64,000 nucleotides of DNA from Cyclobacterium qasimii M12-11B (GTDB taxonomy: Bacteria > Bacteroidota > Bacteroidia > Cytophagales > Cyclobacteriaceae), in assembly GCF_000427295.1 (NCBI RefSeq), contig NZ_ATNM01000064.1:62001-126000 (forward strand). The letters are read 5' to 3'. Below the pieces are notes generated by a model, which saw only the letters and a list, made by a program, of their open reading frames with translations, searched no databases and had not been told where the DNA came from. Below, piece by piece: positions 1 through 9,491 of this stretch (positions are counted from its first letter, which is position 1; every line of letters begins with the position of its first letter). The translations under genes were made by a program, and so were the position numbers.

Positions 1-6
1 TAGGAT

Positions 7-1512
7 ATGAAAAAGAATATAAAAAAAACAGGTCGTGTGATACTTATCAGTTTGCTAATGATCACAACTTGGGGATGTACAGAATTCCTCGATGAGACAG
101 ACAAATCCAATTTTACGCTAGAAAATTATTTCACCCGTCCTGAGCACGCTACCAGCGTAGTCAACTCTATCTATGAAAGCCTCAGACCGGTGATGGAATC
201 TGGATTTGGCGGTGGCCCGTGGATGATGCTTGAATTCGCCACTGGCTTAGCCAACACAGAACTTGGGCAGGCCCAAAACAGCCTATTTGTAAGAAGTTTG
301 ATCAATAACTCAGACAATGGTTATGGCCAAACTTACTGGACAAGTTATTACAGGGGAATAGCAAATGCCAATCTTGCCATAGAAAAGATACCAGAAATAG
401 AGATGGACAGTGAGACCCAAAACAAACTCCTTGGAGAAGCCAGGTTTTTGAGGGCTTACTATTACTATAATCTGATAAGGATTTTTGGCAATATTCCATT
501 GATCACCACTTCTATTGATTTAACAAGTCCCGAATTGTATCCCGATCCAGCCACAACAGCCGCAGTATACGACCAGATCATAGCTGATCTTGAAGTTGCT
601 GAAAACGCTGGATTGCCGTGGAGAGACAGTAGCGGAAGGGTTTCCCTTGGCGCAGTTAAAACCCTAATGGCCAGCGCATACCTTACCATGGCCGGCTATC
701 CATTACAAGCAGGCGATCAATATTATCAACTGGCAGCAGAAAAAGCCAATGATGTCATTCAATCAGGCGTCTATGACTTGTTTACGGATTATGATAAACT
801 TCATTCTGTGGAAGATAAAAATCAGGGAGAAAATATTTTCATGATACAATATGCTGCTTTTACCGTTCCTTCATCCTGGCAAGTATCCATAATCCCTTAT
901 AACCGGGGCATTTCCGCTTACAGTTCAGAGACAGGTGGTATATTTTCAAACCAAGAGTTTGTTGGTGCTTTTGAAGAGGGGGACAAAAGGACGGATGAAA
1001 AGACCTTCTTCTACACCGAATACAGCCTGGAGTCTGACAGAAGTTCCATTAAAGAATTGGGCGATTATTACATCTGGAAGCATTTTGACGAAGAAGCCCA
1101 ATTAAATTCTACCAGTAGTGGATTGAATTGGCCGGTTTTCAGGTATGCGGAAGTATTGCTTATCTATGCAGAAGCGATGAATGAGGCCAATGGCCCTACC
1201 GATGCTGCTTTTGAAGCTGTCAATAAAATTCGTGAAAGAGCGGAATTACCAGCACTGGAAGGGTTAAATCAACAAGCATTCAGAGAGGCAGTTTGGCGAG
1301 AAAAATGGGTAGAATTGTGCTTCGAAAACAAAACATGGTTTGACATGGTAAGGTTACGAAAAGCCTGGAATGTGACCACTGGAGAATTTGAAGAGTATGT
1401 TGGACATCAATTTACATATGGTCCTACTATAAAGGAACGGGAATTGCTTTTCCCAATACCTACTGCGGAAATAAGAAACAATGAAAAACTAAGCCAAAAT
1501 CAAGGGTACTAG
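7..1512 (+). CDS. SusD/RagB-family nutrient-binding outer-membrane lipoprotein
   Basis: SusD-like proteins are surface lipoproteins that cap a SusC TonB-dependent channel and bind glycans or other oligomers. The protein (501 aa) starts with a lipoprotein signal ending in TTWGC (lipidated Cys24), followed by the N-terminal TPR-like region with the family-typical stretch FLRAYYYYNLIRIFG (about residues 147-161). The C-terminal part carries VFRYAEVLLIYAEAMNEANG and ends with LFPIPTAEIRNNEKLSQNQGY, the usual SusD ending. The matching SusC should lie just left of the window; an in-frame TAG stands immediately before this start. A strong hairpin terminator follows, so this is the last gene of its Sus unit. 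The substrate cannot be told from sequence. Family assignment is secure. Confidence 0.93.
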   Translation: MKKNIKKTGRVILISLLMITTWGCTEFLDETDKSNFTLENYFTRPEHATSVVNSIYESLRPVMESGFGGGPWMMLEFATGLANTELGQAQNSLFVRSLINNSDNGYGQTYWTSYYRGIANANLAIEKIPEIEMDSETQNKLLGEARFLRAYYYYNLIRIFGNIPLITTSIDLTSPELYPDPATTAAVYDQIIADLEVAENAGLPWRDSSGRVSLGAVKTLMASAYLTMAGYPLQAGDQYYQLAAEKANDVIQSGVYDLFTDYDKLHSVEDKNQGENIFMIQYAAFTVPSSWQVSIIPYNRGISAYSSETGGIFSNQEFVGAFEEGDKRTDEKTFFYTEYSLESDRSSIKELGDYYIWKHFDEEAQLNSTSSGLNWPVFRYAEVLLIYAEAMNEANGPTDAAFEAVNKIRERAELPALEGLNQQAFREAVWREKWVELCFENKTWFDMVRLRKAWNVTTGEFEEYVGHQFTYGPTIKERELLFPIPTAEIRNNEKLSQNQGY

Positions 1513-1540
1513 TAAACCAATCAGTTTAAACTTAACCATT

Positions 1541-1583
1541 AAAAAGGGGTAAAAAGAGAATCAATCCTTCTTTTACCCCTTTT
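1541..1583 (+). terminator. Rho-independent terminator after susD
   Basis: A 13-bp inverted repeat pairs AAAAGGGGTAAAA with TTTTACCCCTTTT around a loop of about 16 nt, followed by a T-rich stretch. It lies 30 bases after the SusD stop codon. Confidence 0.7.
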
Positions 1584-1759
1584 ATCTATATTTACTCGGA
1601 TCTATTTGATTAAATGAAGGAATGTTCCAAACAATTTTATTACTTTAAACCCCAAATATACAATCTCCATTCCCTTATGTAATGGAAACGATTCCTGATA
1701 AAGCTTGGGAGATTGAATTACAAAATCCAGAATAAATCTTGAAATAACACTTCCGATAA

Positions 1760-2800
1760 ATGATTACAAAAAATCAATTCAATAGCAATGGGTTCAAAGT
1801 AGTAACCCTATTAATATTCACCCTTATTTGGTCTTCAAGTCTGGCTTTGGCCCAAGGTGACAAACTCCTACTACAATTCAAAGGTCAAAATGGCGCTGGT
1901 CAAGGGAAAAACATCGTTCTTATTAGTGGTGATGATGAATACAGGTCGGAAGAAGGACTTCCAATGATGGCAAAAATCTTATCCGAATACCATGGTTTCA
2001 ACACCACTGTTCTTTTTCCTATCAATCCTGAGAACAATCAGGTAGTTCCAAATTATAAAACCAATATCCCAGGAATGGAACACCTTGAAAAAGCGGACCT
2101 GGTTATCATCCTGTTGCGCTTCCGTGAACTTCCTGATGAGCAAATGAAGTATTTTGATGCTTACCTGAAATCCGGAAAACCATTAATTGCTTTACGTACT
2201 TCCACCCATGCATTTAACTATGCAAAAGACAATAAAAGCCCTTATGCCAAATACCACTGGCAAAGCACTGTTCCTGGCTGGGAAAAAGGTTTCGGTAAAA
2301 AAATATTGGGTGAAACCTGGGTTGCCCACCACGGGCATCATGCTGTAGAAGGTACCAGGGCACTTTTAGACGGGATTCAGGTTTCTGCTAAAAACCCTTT
2401 GTTAAATGGAGTCACCGACATATGGGCAGCTTCTGATGTTTACACCATCAATTCCTTGGGAAAAGATACAGAAGTATTGATCCATGGAGCATCTACTTCA
2501 GGAATGAATGCAGAGGCTTCTATCAACTGGAAAAAATCACTGATGCCTGTAGTTTGGACTAAAAGCTACCAGATTGAAGGCGGCAAAAAAGGCAAAGTGT
2601 TAGCCAGCACCTTGGGCGCATCTGTAGACCTTTTAAGCGAAGATCTTCGTCGTTTGATCGTCAATGCAAGTTATTGGGGACTAGACATGGAAGGAGACAT
2701 TCCTGAAAAAGCAAAAGTGGACATTATAGGCGATTACAAACCCTCTATGTTTGGTTTTGACAATTTTAGACTTGGTATGAAAGTCACTGATTTCGAATAA
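1760..2800 (+). CDS. ThuA-like domain exported protein
   Basis: A 346-aa protein with a signal peptide (hydrophobic VVTLLIFTLIWSSSLALAQ) followed by a ThuA-like domain (trehalose-utilisation family, glutamine-amidotransferase-like fold). The start of the domain reads IVLISGDDEYRSEEGLPMM near residue 50, and a His-rich block WVAHHGHHAVEG lies near residue 190; both are typical of the exported ThuA-like proteins of Bacteroidota and Planctomycetes. In those phyla such genes commonly sit beside sugar-phosphate isomerase/epimerase genes, as here with the next two genes. The biochemical activity is not established; a role in handling a modified sugar is inference from context. The first ATG fits the signal peptide well. 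Confidence 0.85.
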   Translation: MITKNQFNSNGFKVVTLLIFTLIWSSSLALAQGDKLLLQFKGQNGAGQGKNIVLISGDDEYRSEEGLPMMAKILSEYHGFNTTVLFPINPENNQVVPNYKTNIPGMEHLEKADLVIILLRFRELPDEQMKYFDAYLKSGKPLIALRTSTHAFNYAKDNKSPYAKYHWQSTVPGWEKGFGKKILGETWVAHHGHHAVEGTRALLDGIQVSAKNPLLNGVTDIWAASDVYTINSLGKDTEVLIHGASTSGMNAEASINWKKSLMPVVWTKSYQIEGGKKGKVLASTLGASVDLLSEDLRRLIVNASYWGLDMEGDIPEKAKVDIIGDYKPSMFGFDNFRLGMKVTDFE

Positions 2801-2829
2801 TTTTTAAAGCCTAAAATAAAAAATATACA

Positions 2830-3681
2830 ATGAACAAAATTGGATTTAACGTCCTGGCATGGTCTGCTTCGGTTTCTGATGAATTAAAACCCATTATCGA
2901 AAGACTAAAAGCCATAGGATATGATGGCGTAGAGTTTTTCGTCGGTTCACCTGACGAAAAAGCCTACAAGGAAATTGGAGAATTCACTGCAAATGCAGGA
3001 CTTGAAAGCAGTACGGTATTCGTATTGGGCCCAGATGAAAACCCCATTGATCCAGATCCAAAAGTGAGAGCTAAAGCCCTGGATAAAATGAAATGGACCA
3101 TCGATCGCTCCCATGACCTTGGGGCTAAAGTAATCTGTGGACCTTTTCATTCCGCATTTTCTACTTTTGCCAAAAGGTCTCCTAACGAAGACGAGTACAG
3201 TAGAAGTGCCGAAATATTGTATCAAGCGGGCGAGCATGCCAAGCAAGCGGGAATTGTTCTTACCCCAGAAGCATTGAACCGTTTTGAATGCTACCTGTGC
3301 AACACCATGGACCAATTGCTGCATTTGATCAATAAGACCAACCATCCCAATGTAAAGGCGATGTTTGATACCCACCATGCAAATATCGAAGAGAAAAACC
3401 TGGGAGATGCCATTAGAAAAATAGCACCCGTTCTTCACCATGTACACATTAGCGAAAACGACAGAGGCACACCGGGATCAGGTCATGTTCCATGGGACGA
3501 CACTTTCGCTACTTTGGCTGAAATAAAATTTAAAGGCTGGCTAACAATTGAAGGCTTCACTAGAAATGATCCTGATTTCGCCAATTCAATAGGAGTTTGG
3601 AGAGAGTTTTCTCAACCTTGGGAAATGGCTGAAAACGGCTACAAATTCATTAAAATGATGGGTGAAAAACACGGGCTTTAA
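2830..3681 (+). CDS. Sugar phosphate isomerase/epimerase (AP endonuclease 2-like TIM barrel)
   Basis: A cytoplasmic 283-aa protein beginning MNKIGFNVLAWSA with no signal peptide. The family uses a divalent metal held by Glu, Asp, His and Glu to epimerise or isomerise ketoses. Candidate ligand segments appear in the expected order: PEALNRFE (mid-protein), MFDTHHANIEE, HHVHISENDRGTPGSGH and, near the C-terminus, LTIEGFT. The pattern and length resemble the D-tagatose/D-psicose 3-epimerase group. It starts 29 bases after the ThuA gene and is followed by a second, divergent family member, so the two probably act on successive intermediates of one sugar. The exact substrate is not deducible. Confidence 0.87.
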   Translation: MNKIGFNVLAWSASVSDELKPIIERLKAIGYDGVEFFVGSPDEKAYKEIGEFTANAGLESSTVFVLGPDENPIDPDPKVRAKALDKMKWTIDRSHDLGAKVICGPFHSAFSTFAKRSPNEDEYSRSAEILYQAGEHAKQAGIVLTPEALNRFECYLCNTMDQLLHLINKTNHPNVKAMFDTHHANIEEKNLGDAIRKIAPVLHHVHISENDRGTPGSGHVPWDDTFATLAEIKFKGWLTIEGFTRNDPDFANSIGVWREFSQPWEMAENGYKFIKMMGEKHGL

Positions 3682-3741
3682 GGCTTGTCATCAATTTTAG
3701 AATCAATTTACAATTAACAATAACCAAAATAACCATACAAA

Positions 3742-4566
3742 ATGTCTGAACTCCCCTTTCGCTTCGGCGCAGAAGTTTACACTTGGTTCATGAGCAACAA
3801 TGGAGAAACCTACAAGGGCCAGTTGGGTCATATGATAGAAGTAATCTCCAAAGCAGGCTTCACCGGCATACAGCCTATTTTCACCTGGATGGGCCCATTG
3901 GCAGATGCTGATGCACTTGAAGAAAAGTTAAAAGAACAAAACATCTCTCTTGCAGCAGTAGCCCTGGCTTTGGACTGGAATGGGAACAAAGAAACGGATG
4001 AGGAGAAAAAAATCGCCGATGAAGCCATTAAACTGCTGTCTCGATTTCCTGGATCAGTTCTTTGCACTGTACAAATTCCTACCGGAAGACATGATCTTGA
4101 TCAAAGGAGGAAAAACCTAGTGGACATCGTGAACACAGTTTCGGCCAGAGCAAAAGATCAAGGGGTAACAAGCAGCTTTCACCCTAATTCCCCACATACT
4201 TCCATTACCAGAACTGAAGAAGATTACAAGGTAATCCTTGAATCTCTTGACCCAAAAGTCACGGGCTGGTGCCCTGATGTGGGACACATTATCAATGGTG
4301 GCATGGACCCTTTGACCAAGATGAAAGAGTACAAGTCCTTGATCAATCATGTTCATTACAAGGATTGGGACGGAAAACCTGAATTCACTCTGATGGGAAA
4401 TGGAAAAGTGGAGCTTACAAGCATCACTCAATGGTTAAAAGACGAGAAATTTGATGGCTGGATCATTTGTGAAGACGAAGGTCAAGAGGCGTTGAAAGAC
4501 CCTGATTTTGTAACCCTCCACGATGGGAAATGGGTGCACGAATCCCTTATCCCCAAATTGAAATAG
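3742..4566 (+). CDS. Sugar phosphate isomerase/epimerase, second paralogue
   Basis: A 274-aa TIM-barrel protein, clearly of the same superfamily as the preceding gene but only distantly similar to it. Metal-ligand segments visible are SSFHPNSPHTS, GWCPDVGHIINGG, HVHYKDWDG and IICEDEGQEALKDPD, an arrangement closer to IolE/IolI-type inosose dehydratase/isomerase relatives than to the tagatose epimerases. There is no signal peptide. It is separated by 60 bases from the upstream gene and by 3 bases from the downstream hydrolase, which implies one transcript. Activity on a keto-sugar or cyclitol is inference. Confidence 0.85.
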   Translation: MSELPFRFGAEVYTWFMSNNGETYKGQLGHMIEVISKAGFTGIQPIFTWMGPLADADALEEKLKEQNISLAAVALALDWNGNKETDEEKKIADEAIKLLSRFPGSVLCTVQIPTGRHDLDQRRKNLVDIVNTVSARAKDQGVTSSFHPNSPHTSITRTEEDYKVILESLDPKVTGWCPDVGHIINGGMDPLTKMKEYKSLINHVHYKDWDGKPEFTLMGNGKVELTSITQWLKDEKFDGWIICEDEGQEALKDPDFVTLHDGKWVHESLIPKLK

Positions 4567-4569
4567 CCC

Positions 4570-5373
4570 ATGCCTACGATTAAAACCAATGGAATCAACC
4601 TCTACTATGAGGAAAGCGGGCAAGGAGAACCACTGCTTCTGATCATGGGGATCACCGCCCCCGGGGCAGTTTGGGAAAAGCACCTGGAACATTGGCAGCA
4701 ATCCTTCAGGTGTATCATTGTAGACAATAGGGGTGTTGGCCTTTCTGACAAACCAGCCGGACCTTATACTTCAGCCCAAATGGCAGATGACTGTGCTGGA
4801 TTATTGGCACACCTGGGTTTGGAAAAAGTAAGAGTAGCCGGCGTATCCATGGGAAGTATCATTGCACAGGAGCTTGCCTTCCGACATCCTCATCTTGTCA
4901 AGTCTATGGTACTGATGTGTCCTTGGGCGAGATGTGACAACACCGCCAAAGATATTTTCAAACACATGGTGGACATCAAGGCCAGGTTAAGGCCTGAAGA
5001 ATTTAGCAGATACATTCAACTGTTGATTTTTTCTAAGGCTTCTTTTGATGATGAGGAAACCTATAAAGGAATGCTTGAGGACCGGAAAAATGCAAAAAAT
5101 GACACCAACCCACAACCCCTGATAGGGCTTGAAGGGCAGGCCGCCGCATGTATGAATCATGATCTACTTGAACATTTGCACAGAATAAAACAACCCGTGC
5201 TGGTCATCGGAGGAGAAGAAGACAAATTTACCCCTCTATGGATGACCAAAGAAGTTGCTGGTGCCATTCCCAATGCGACTTTACATACCTACCCAGGAAG
5301 CGGACATGCCTTCCACTGGGAAAACATTGAAGACTTTAACCCCAGGATAAAGCAGTGGTTTATAACCCATTAA
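4570..5373 (+). CDS. Alpha/beta-fold hydrolase
   Basis: A 267-aa cytoplasmic alpha/beta hydrolase. The nucleophile elbow is GVSMGS with Ser93, the oxyanion region is LLIMGIT, the acid is probably the Asp in IGGEEDKFTP, and the catalytic His lies in GSGHAFHWE close to the C-terminus. Family members include esterases, lactonases and C-C bond hydrolases. It starts 3 bases after the upstream epimerase stop and is followed by a strong terminator, so it closes the ThuA-epimerase operon; a lactonase or esterase step in the same pathway is plausible but not shown. Confidence 0.88.
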   Translation: MPTIKTNGINLYYEESGQGEPLLLIMGITAPGAVWEKHLEHWQQSFRCIIVDNRGVGLSDKPAGPYTSAQMADDCAGLLAHLGLEKVRVAGVSMGSIIAQELAFRHPHLVKSMVLMCPWARCDNTAKDIFKHMVDIKARLRPEEFSRYIQLLIFSKASFDDEETYKGMLEDRKNAKNDTNPQPLIGLEGQAAACMNHDLLEHLHRIKQPVLVIGGEEDKFTPLWMTKEVAGAIPNATLHTYPGSGHAFHWENIEDFNPRIKQWFITH

Positions 5374-5385
5374 TATAAATGAACC

Positions 5386-5420
5386 AGGACCAATATCTTT
5401 CGATATTGGTCCTTTTTTTT
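5386..5420 (+). terminator. Strong rho-independent terminator closing the epimerase operon
   Basis: A perfect 12-bp stem, AGGACCAATATC pairing with GATATTGGTCCT, has a TTTC tetraloop and is followed directly by a run of eight T. It begins 13 bases after the hydrolase stop. Confidence 0.93.
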
Positions 5421-5514
5421 ACCTTATTAGATCTATTTTTTTTGATTGGTCCGTATATTTTATTATATTAACCAACACCCCTACATTACCTATAATAACC
5501 TAATATTCACCCAA

Positions 5515-6207
5515 ATGAAATTCTTCATACCAACTAAAAAGCTTTTCAAAGCTTTTTTAGTGGCAATCTTTGTATTGCTACTTTTGAATACCCTTAGCAT
5601 ATTTCTAGCTATAAATCATAATGAAAATAGGGCTTTAGAAGCTTTTATTATTCGCCTTTTTGATTTTAATCAGGAAGCAAATATCCCTTCCTTCTTCACA
5701 TCGATTCAATTTTTAATAGCTACTATTTTACTGTTGATCATTACTGTTTATAAAAAAATGAGTGGTAAAAAATACATGGGATGGCTTGGGATGACACTAG
5801 TATTTTCCCTTTTAATGTTGGATGAAGCTGTTTCTATTCATGAGTTTTTGATTGGTTATCTACGTGAAAAAAACAACTCTTCCGATTTTTTCTATTATGT
5901 AAGTGTAATAGTCTTTGGACTGGTGATTTTGGGAACAACCCTGATATACATTCCTTTCTTTAATCATCTCAATAGAAAATTACTCTTTTCAATGTTATTG
6001 TCTGCCGGAATATTTTTGATGGGAGCTATTGTTTTTGAGACATTAGGAGAAAACACTTTTGATGCAAATGGACAAAGCTTTGGTTACCGGCTGATTTATA
6101 CGGTAGAAGAAACCCTGGAAATGCTTGGTCTTGCAGTATTTATCAACACCCTCAATTGGTACATTTCCATCAAAATGCAAAAAATATCCATTGTGCTAAC
6201 GGTTTAA
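5515..6207 (+). CDS. Multi-pass membrane protein of unknown function
   Basis: A 230-aa integral membrane protein with about six predicted membrane segments (for example AFLVAIFVLLLLNTLSIF, FLIATILLLIITVY, and LLSAGIFLMGAIVF). The reading frame is open from 5446, but the ATG at 5515 (MKFFIPTKKLFKAFLV) gives a normal positively charged start and is preferred. A motif LMLDEAVSIHEFL lies in the third hydrophobic region; acidic and His residues there could bind a ligand or metal. I do not recognise the family. It is flanked on the left by a terminator and on the right by 123 non-coding bases, so it is probably transcribed alone. Confidence 0.72.
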   Translation: MKFFIPTKKLFKAFLVAIFVLLLLNTLSIFLAINHNENRALEAFIIRLFDFNQEANIPSFFTSIQFLIATILLLIITVYKKMSGKKYMGWLGMTLVFSLLMLDEAVSIHEFLIGYLREKNNSSDFFYYVSVIVFGLVILGTTLIYIPFFNHLNRKLLFSMLLSAGIFLMGAIVFETLGENTFDANGQSFGYRLIYTVEETLEMLGLAVFINTLNWYISIKMQKISIVLTV

Positions 6208-6330
6208 AATTCCCCAGACATCAAACTTCACCGGATTCATCTTATTTAATCAAACAATTAATATTTTGCCATTCACAGAAAACTGGACAGTACAGGACAG
6301 TTGTTTTGGATAAACAGCTATCTTTAATGT

Positions 6331-7461
6331 ATGAATCTAACCCTTAATATCGCACTTCTTTTGGCAGGATTGAGTAATGATCCCAAGCCCATAACCTTTG
6401 AAAAACAATTGATAGCCATGGAGACCGCTGAATCGGCAGGTGTTTTCGATGTAGATGGTGACGGACAACTCGACATCGTATCGGGAAGCTATTGGTACAA
6501 GGGGCCTGAATTTACCAAAAGACAATTGATTGGTCAGGTAAAACGAGTTAGCGAATATTTTGATGATTTCTCGACTATCCCTATGGATGTCAATGGAGAC
6601 GGTAAAATGGACTATGTCACTGGAGGCTGGTTTGGACAGACACTTTACTGGGCCGAAAACCCTGGGGGCAACAAGGAATGGGCTATTCATGAAATTACAA
6701 AACCTGGCAATGTGGAAACTACCCGTGCCTGGGATGTAGACAATGACGGACACCTGGACATTGTACCCAACACACCCAATCAACCCCTCGCCTACTACAC
6801 CCTGATTCGTGATGCGGGTGGCAAAGGTACAGGCGAATTTGAAAAACACCCTGTCACACAAAAGCATGGACACGGCCTTGGATTTGGTGATATAAATGGA
6901 GACGGCAGAGGTGATTTCATCGTTCCTGAAGGCTGGCTTGAAGCACCTCAAGACCTCAAAAATGGAAAATGGAAGCTCCACGACACTTTTCAACTGGGAG
7001 GTGCAAGCGTACCCATTATTGTAACTGATGTAAACAAAGACGGTTTAAATGACCTTATCGTTGGGCAAGGCCATGACTATGGTTTGCACTGGTACGAACA
7101 GGTCAAAAGCGGAGACAAAATCTCCTTTATAAAACATGCCATTGATCCTTATCAGTCTCAATACCACACCATGGAATGGGTGGACATAGACAATGATGGA
7201 GAAATGGAACTTGTGACTGGCAAACGCTACCGAGCCCACAATGGCAATGACCCGGGAGGAAATGATTTTCTGGGAATGTATTATTTCAAATGGAACGGGG
7301 AGTCATTTACCAAAAATGTGATTAGCTATGGCCCATTTGGAGAAGGTAAGGGAGCTGGTTTGTATTTCTCAGTTGCCGATCTGAATGGCAATGGAATGAA
7401 AGATATTGTAGTGGCCGGAAAAGATGGCTTGGTGGTTTTTCACAATAAAGGAAGTCGCTAA
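6331..7461 (+). CDS. FG-GAP/VCBS repeat (beta-propeller) exported protein
   Basis: A 376-aa protein with a short hydrophobic N-terminus (NIALLLAGLSN) and seven Ca-binding-like repeats that define a beta-propeller: DVDGDGQLDIVSG, DVNGDGKMDYVTG, DVDNDGHLDIVPN, DINGDGRGDFIVPE, DVNKDGLNDLIVG, DIDNDGEMELVTG and DLNGNGMKDIVVAG. Each Asp/Asn-rich loop is the classical FG-GAP calcium loop. Such proteins are common next to exported enzymes of polysaccharide and sugar catabolism in Bacteroidota, where they probably act as binding or scaffold modules; no enzymatic residues are evident. The stop is followed by a 178-base gap before the phosphoesterase. Confidence 0.85.
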   Translation: MNLTLNIALLLAGLSNDPKPITFEKQLIAMETAESAGVFDVDGDGQLDIVSGSYWYKGPEFTKRQLIGQVKRVSEYFDDFSTIPMDVNGDGKMDYVTGGWFGQTLYWAENPGGNKEWAIHEITKPGNVETTRAWDVDNDGHLDIVPNTPNQPLAYYTLIRDAGGKGTGEFEKHPVTQKHGHGLGFGDINGDGRGDFIVPEGWLEAPQDLKNGKWKLHDTFQLGGASVPIIVTDVNKDGLNDLIVGQGHDYGLHWYEQVKSGDKISFIKHAIDPYQSQYHTMEWVDIDNDGEMELVTGKRYRAHNGNDPGGNDFLGMYYFKWNGESFTKNVISYGPFGEGKGAGLYFSVADLNGNGMKDIVVAGKDGLVVFHNKGSR

Positions 7462-7639
7462 CAACAACAATAACCCAATATAACCTGACTGTTAATACCA
7501 GGTGTTTGAAAAATAACTTTTAATTAATAGGCTGCACTGATCCTTGGTTAGTGCATTCTCTATATTTGGTTTTCATTCCGGAGGGACAATAGTGCCGTTA
7601 TTATTCTCCCTCCCAGGTATTTTAAACAAACAATAGCTC

Positions 7640-9217
7640 ATGAAGAAATTAATTGCCTTTTGCTGGGCCATAAGCATCAGCTTTGGCCTATTTGCTCAAA
7701 ACAATGTGGTTGGTTATGTCTATGAAGACAGCAATCAGAACGGTAAAAAAGAACGCCGCGAAAAAGGCGTAGCAGACGTCGCCGTCAGCAATGGAAAAGA
7801 AGTAGTGCTTACAGATAGCAAAGGTAAATACTCCCTACCTATTGGCTCAGACAATATAATTTTTGTTATCAAGCCGAGTGGATTTAAAGTTCCGGTAGGA
7901 GAAAATCAGTTGCCAGACTATTATTACAACCACAAACCAGACGGTTCTCCAGAACTACAATACAAAGGAACTGCTCCAACCGGAAAGCTGCCAAAATCAG
8001 TGAATTTTGCCCTTCTTAAAAATGAAGAGCCTGACAATTTCACGGCCATGATTTTTGGAGACCCGCAACCCTATAACACAACAGAATTGGATCAATTCGC
8101 GAAAGGTGTTGTAGATAAAGCAAAGCATGAAAGCAATATTAGCTTTGGTATAAGTTTGGGAGATTTGGCAGGTGATGACCTTGATTTACACCCTCCATAT
8201 GTAGAGATCCTGAAAAAAACCAGTTGGCATTGGTACAATGTGATGGGCAACCATGACATGAACTATGATGCAAAAGTTGACGAGCATTCTGACGAGTCCT
8301 TTGAGCGTGTATTTGGTCCTGCAACCTATTCCTTCAACCACGCCAACGCTCACTTTATCATAATGGATGACATTCTCTATCCAGACCCAAGGGATGGCAA
8401 AGGTTATTGGGGTGGCTTTACAAAAACCCAGCTGGATTTTATTGAAAATGACCTAAAACATGTTCCAAAAGAAAAATTAATAGTTTTGTCTTTTCATATC
8501 CCCTTCCTCCATATCAATGAAAATGGCTTCAGGAACAGTGACAGACAAAAGATTTTTGATCTATTAAAGGACTACGATAATGTATTGGCGCTTTCTGCGC
8601 ATACCCATTTGCAGCGTCACAATTTTTATACCCAAGAAGATGGCTGGAAAGGCAGCAATCCTTTTCATGAATACAATGCAGGAACCACCTCTGGGGATTG
8701 GTATTCGGGTAAAATAAATGATGACGGGGTACCAATTTCTACCATGCGAGATGGAACTCCTAAAGGCTATGCCTTATTACATATTGAAGGCAATCAATAC
8801 AAAATCGATTATCAGGTAATCGGAGAATCAAAGGAACACCAGATTAAGATCTTTAACCCCAAAGTAGTGGCCAACAATAGAGGCACAGGTTCAGGCATCT
8901 TTGCCAACTTCTACATGGGTGACAAAAACGACCTTGTGGAATATAAAATAGACAATGGTCCATGGAAAGAAATGAGCTGGGTAGAAGCTCCAGATCCTTC
9001 TTATGCTGCCTCAGTAATGGAATGGGACTTAATGGATCAATTGGAACCAGGAAGAAGACCTTCCAACCCTGTCAATGCTACTCACCTTTGGAGAGGAGGT
9101 ATAGACACCAAATTGGCGGTAGGCAAGCATATCATCACTGTCAGAGCAAAGGACATGTTTGGCCGTACCTTTACAGAAACAAGCGAATATATCGTTGCTG
9201 AACCAGTGGCTTATTAA
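7640..9217 (+). CDS. Calcineurin-like phosphoesterase with N- and C-terminal accessory domains, exported
   Basis: A 525-aa exported protein. A signal peptide ending GLFAQ is followed by a beta-sandwich-type domain (about 22-125, VVGYVYEDSNQNGKKERREKG, as in SdrD/prealbumin-like folds), then the metallophosphatase core with GDPQPYNTTE, GISLGDLAGDDLD, VMGNHDMNYD, LSFHIPFLH and LSAHTHLQRH, the five metal-binding blocks, and finally a C-terminal beta domain (about 390-520) ending HIITVRAKDMFGRTF. This domain order is characteristic of a Bacteroidota periplasmic phosphoesterase family. The substrate may be a phosphodiester or phosphomonoester released from organic matter. A terminator-like hairpin follows. 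Confidence 0.92.
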   Translation: MKKLIAFCWAISISFGLFAQNNVVGYVYEDSNQNGKKERREKGVADVAVSNGKEVVLTDSKGKYSLPIGSDNIIFVIKPSGFKVPVGENQLPDYYYNHKPDGSPELQYKGTAPTGKLPKSVNFALLKNEEPDNFTAMIFGDPQPYNTTELDQFAKGVVDKAKHESNISFGISLGDLAGDDLDLHPPYVEILKKTSWHWYNVMGNHDMNYDAKVDEHSDESFERVFGPATYSFNHANAHFIIMDDILYPDPRDGKGYWGGFTKTQLDFIENDLKHVPKEKLIVLSFHIPFLHINENGFRNSDRQKIFDLLKDYDNVLALSAHTHLQRHNFYTQEDGWKGSNPFHEYNAGTTSGDWYSGKINDDGVPISTMRDGTPKGYALLHIEGNQYKIDYQVIGESKEHQIKIFNPKVVANNRGTGSGIFANFYMGDKNDLVEYKIDNGPWKEMSWVEAPDPSYAASVMEWDLMDQLEPGRRPSNPVNATHLWRGGIDTKLAVGKHIITVRAKDMFGRTFTETSEYIVAEPVAY

Positions 9218-9244
9218 GCTTTAAAGGACTTTTAGATGTTTCAA

Positions 9245-9302
9245 AATGGTGGCTTAGGTGTCAGAAGTAGTACTTCTGATATTTTTGCCACTATTTTTTT
9301 TA
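9245..9302 (+). terminator. Hairpin terminator after the phosphoesterase
   Basis: The inner stem TCAGAAGTA pairs perfectly with TACTTCTGA around a single G (9261-9279). An outer, slightly imperfect stem (ATGGTGGC with GCCACTAT) extends it, and a run of T follows. Confidence 0.65.
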
Positions 9303-9491
9303 AGGTTTTTGGGTATTGATTTTTTCAGCGGATTGAAACGGAGAAAAAAAGATCAATTGTCTATTCTTTTATTAAGGTTAATTGATTTTTAAATCAATTA
9401 AAAATCAATTAGATTAGTAATATTATCTAGGTAGAAATATACTCATCTGTACTTTTACAACTATGTAAGGCAGTATTATCAACAATAGGCA

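Noticed and set aside
6156-6347. 63-aa ORF between the membrane protein and the FG-GAP gene
   Set aside because: It overlaps the end of the membrane-protein gene in another frame and has no signal or domain.
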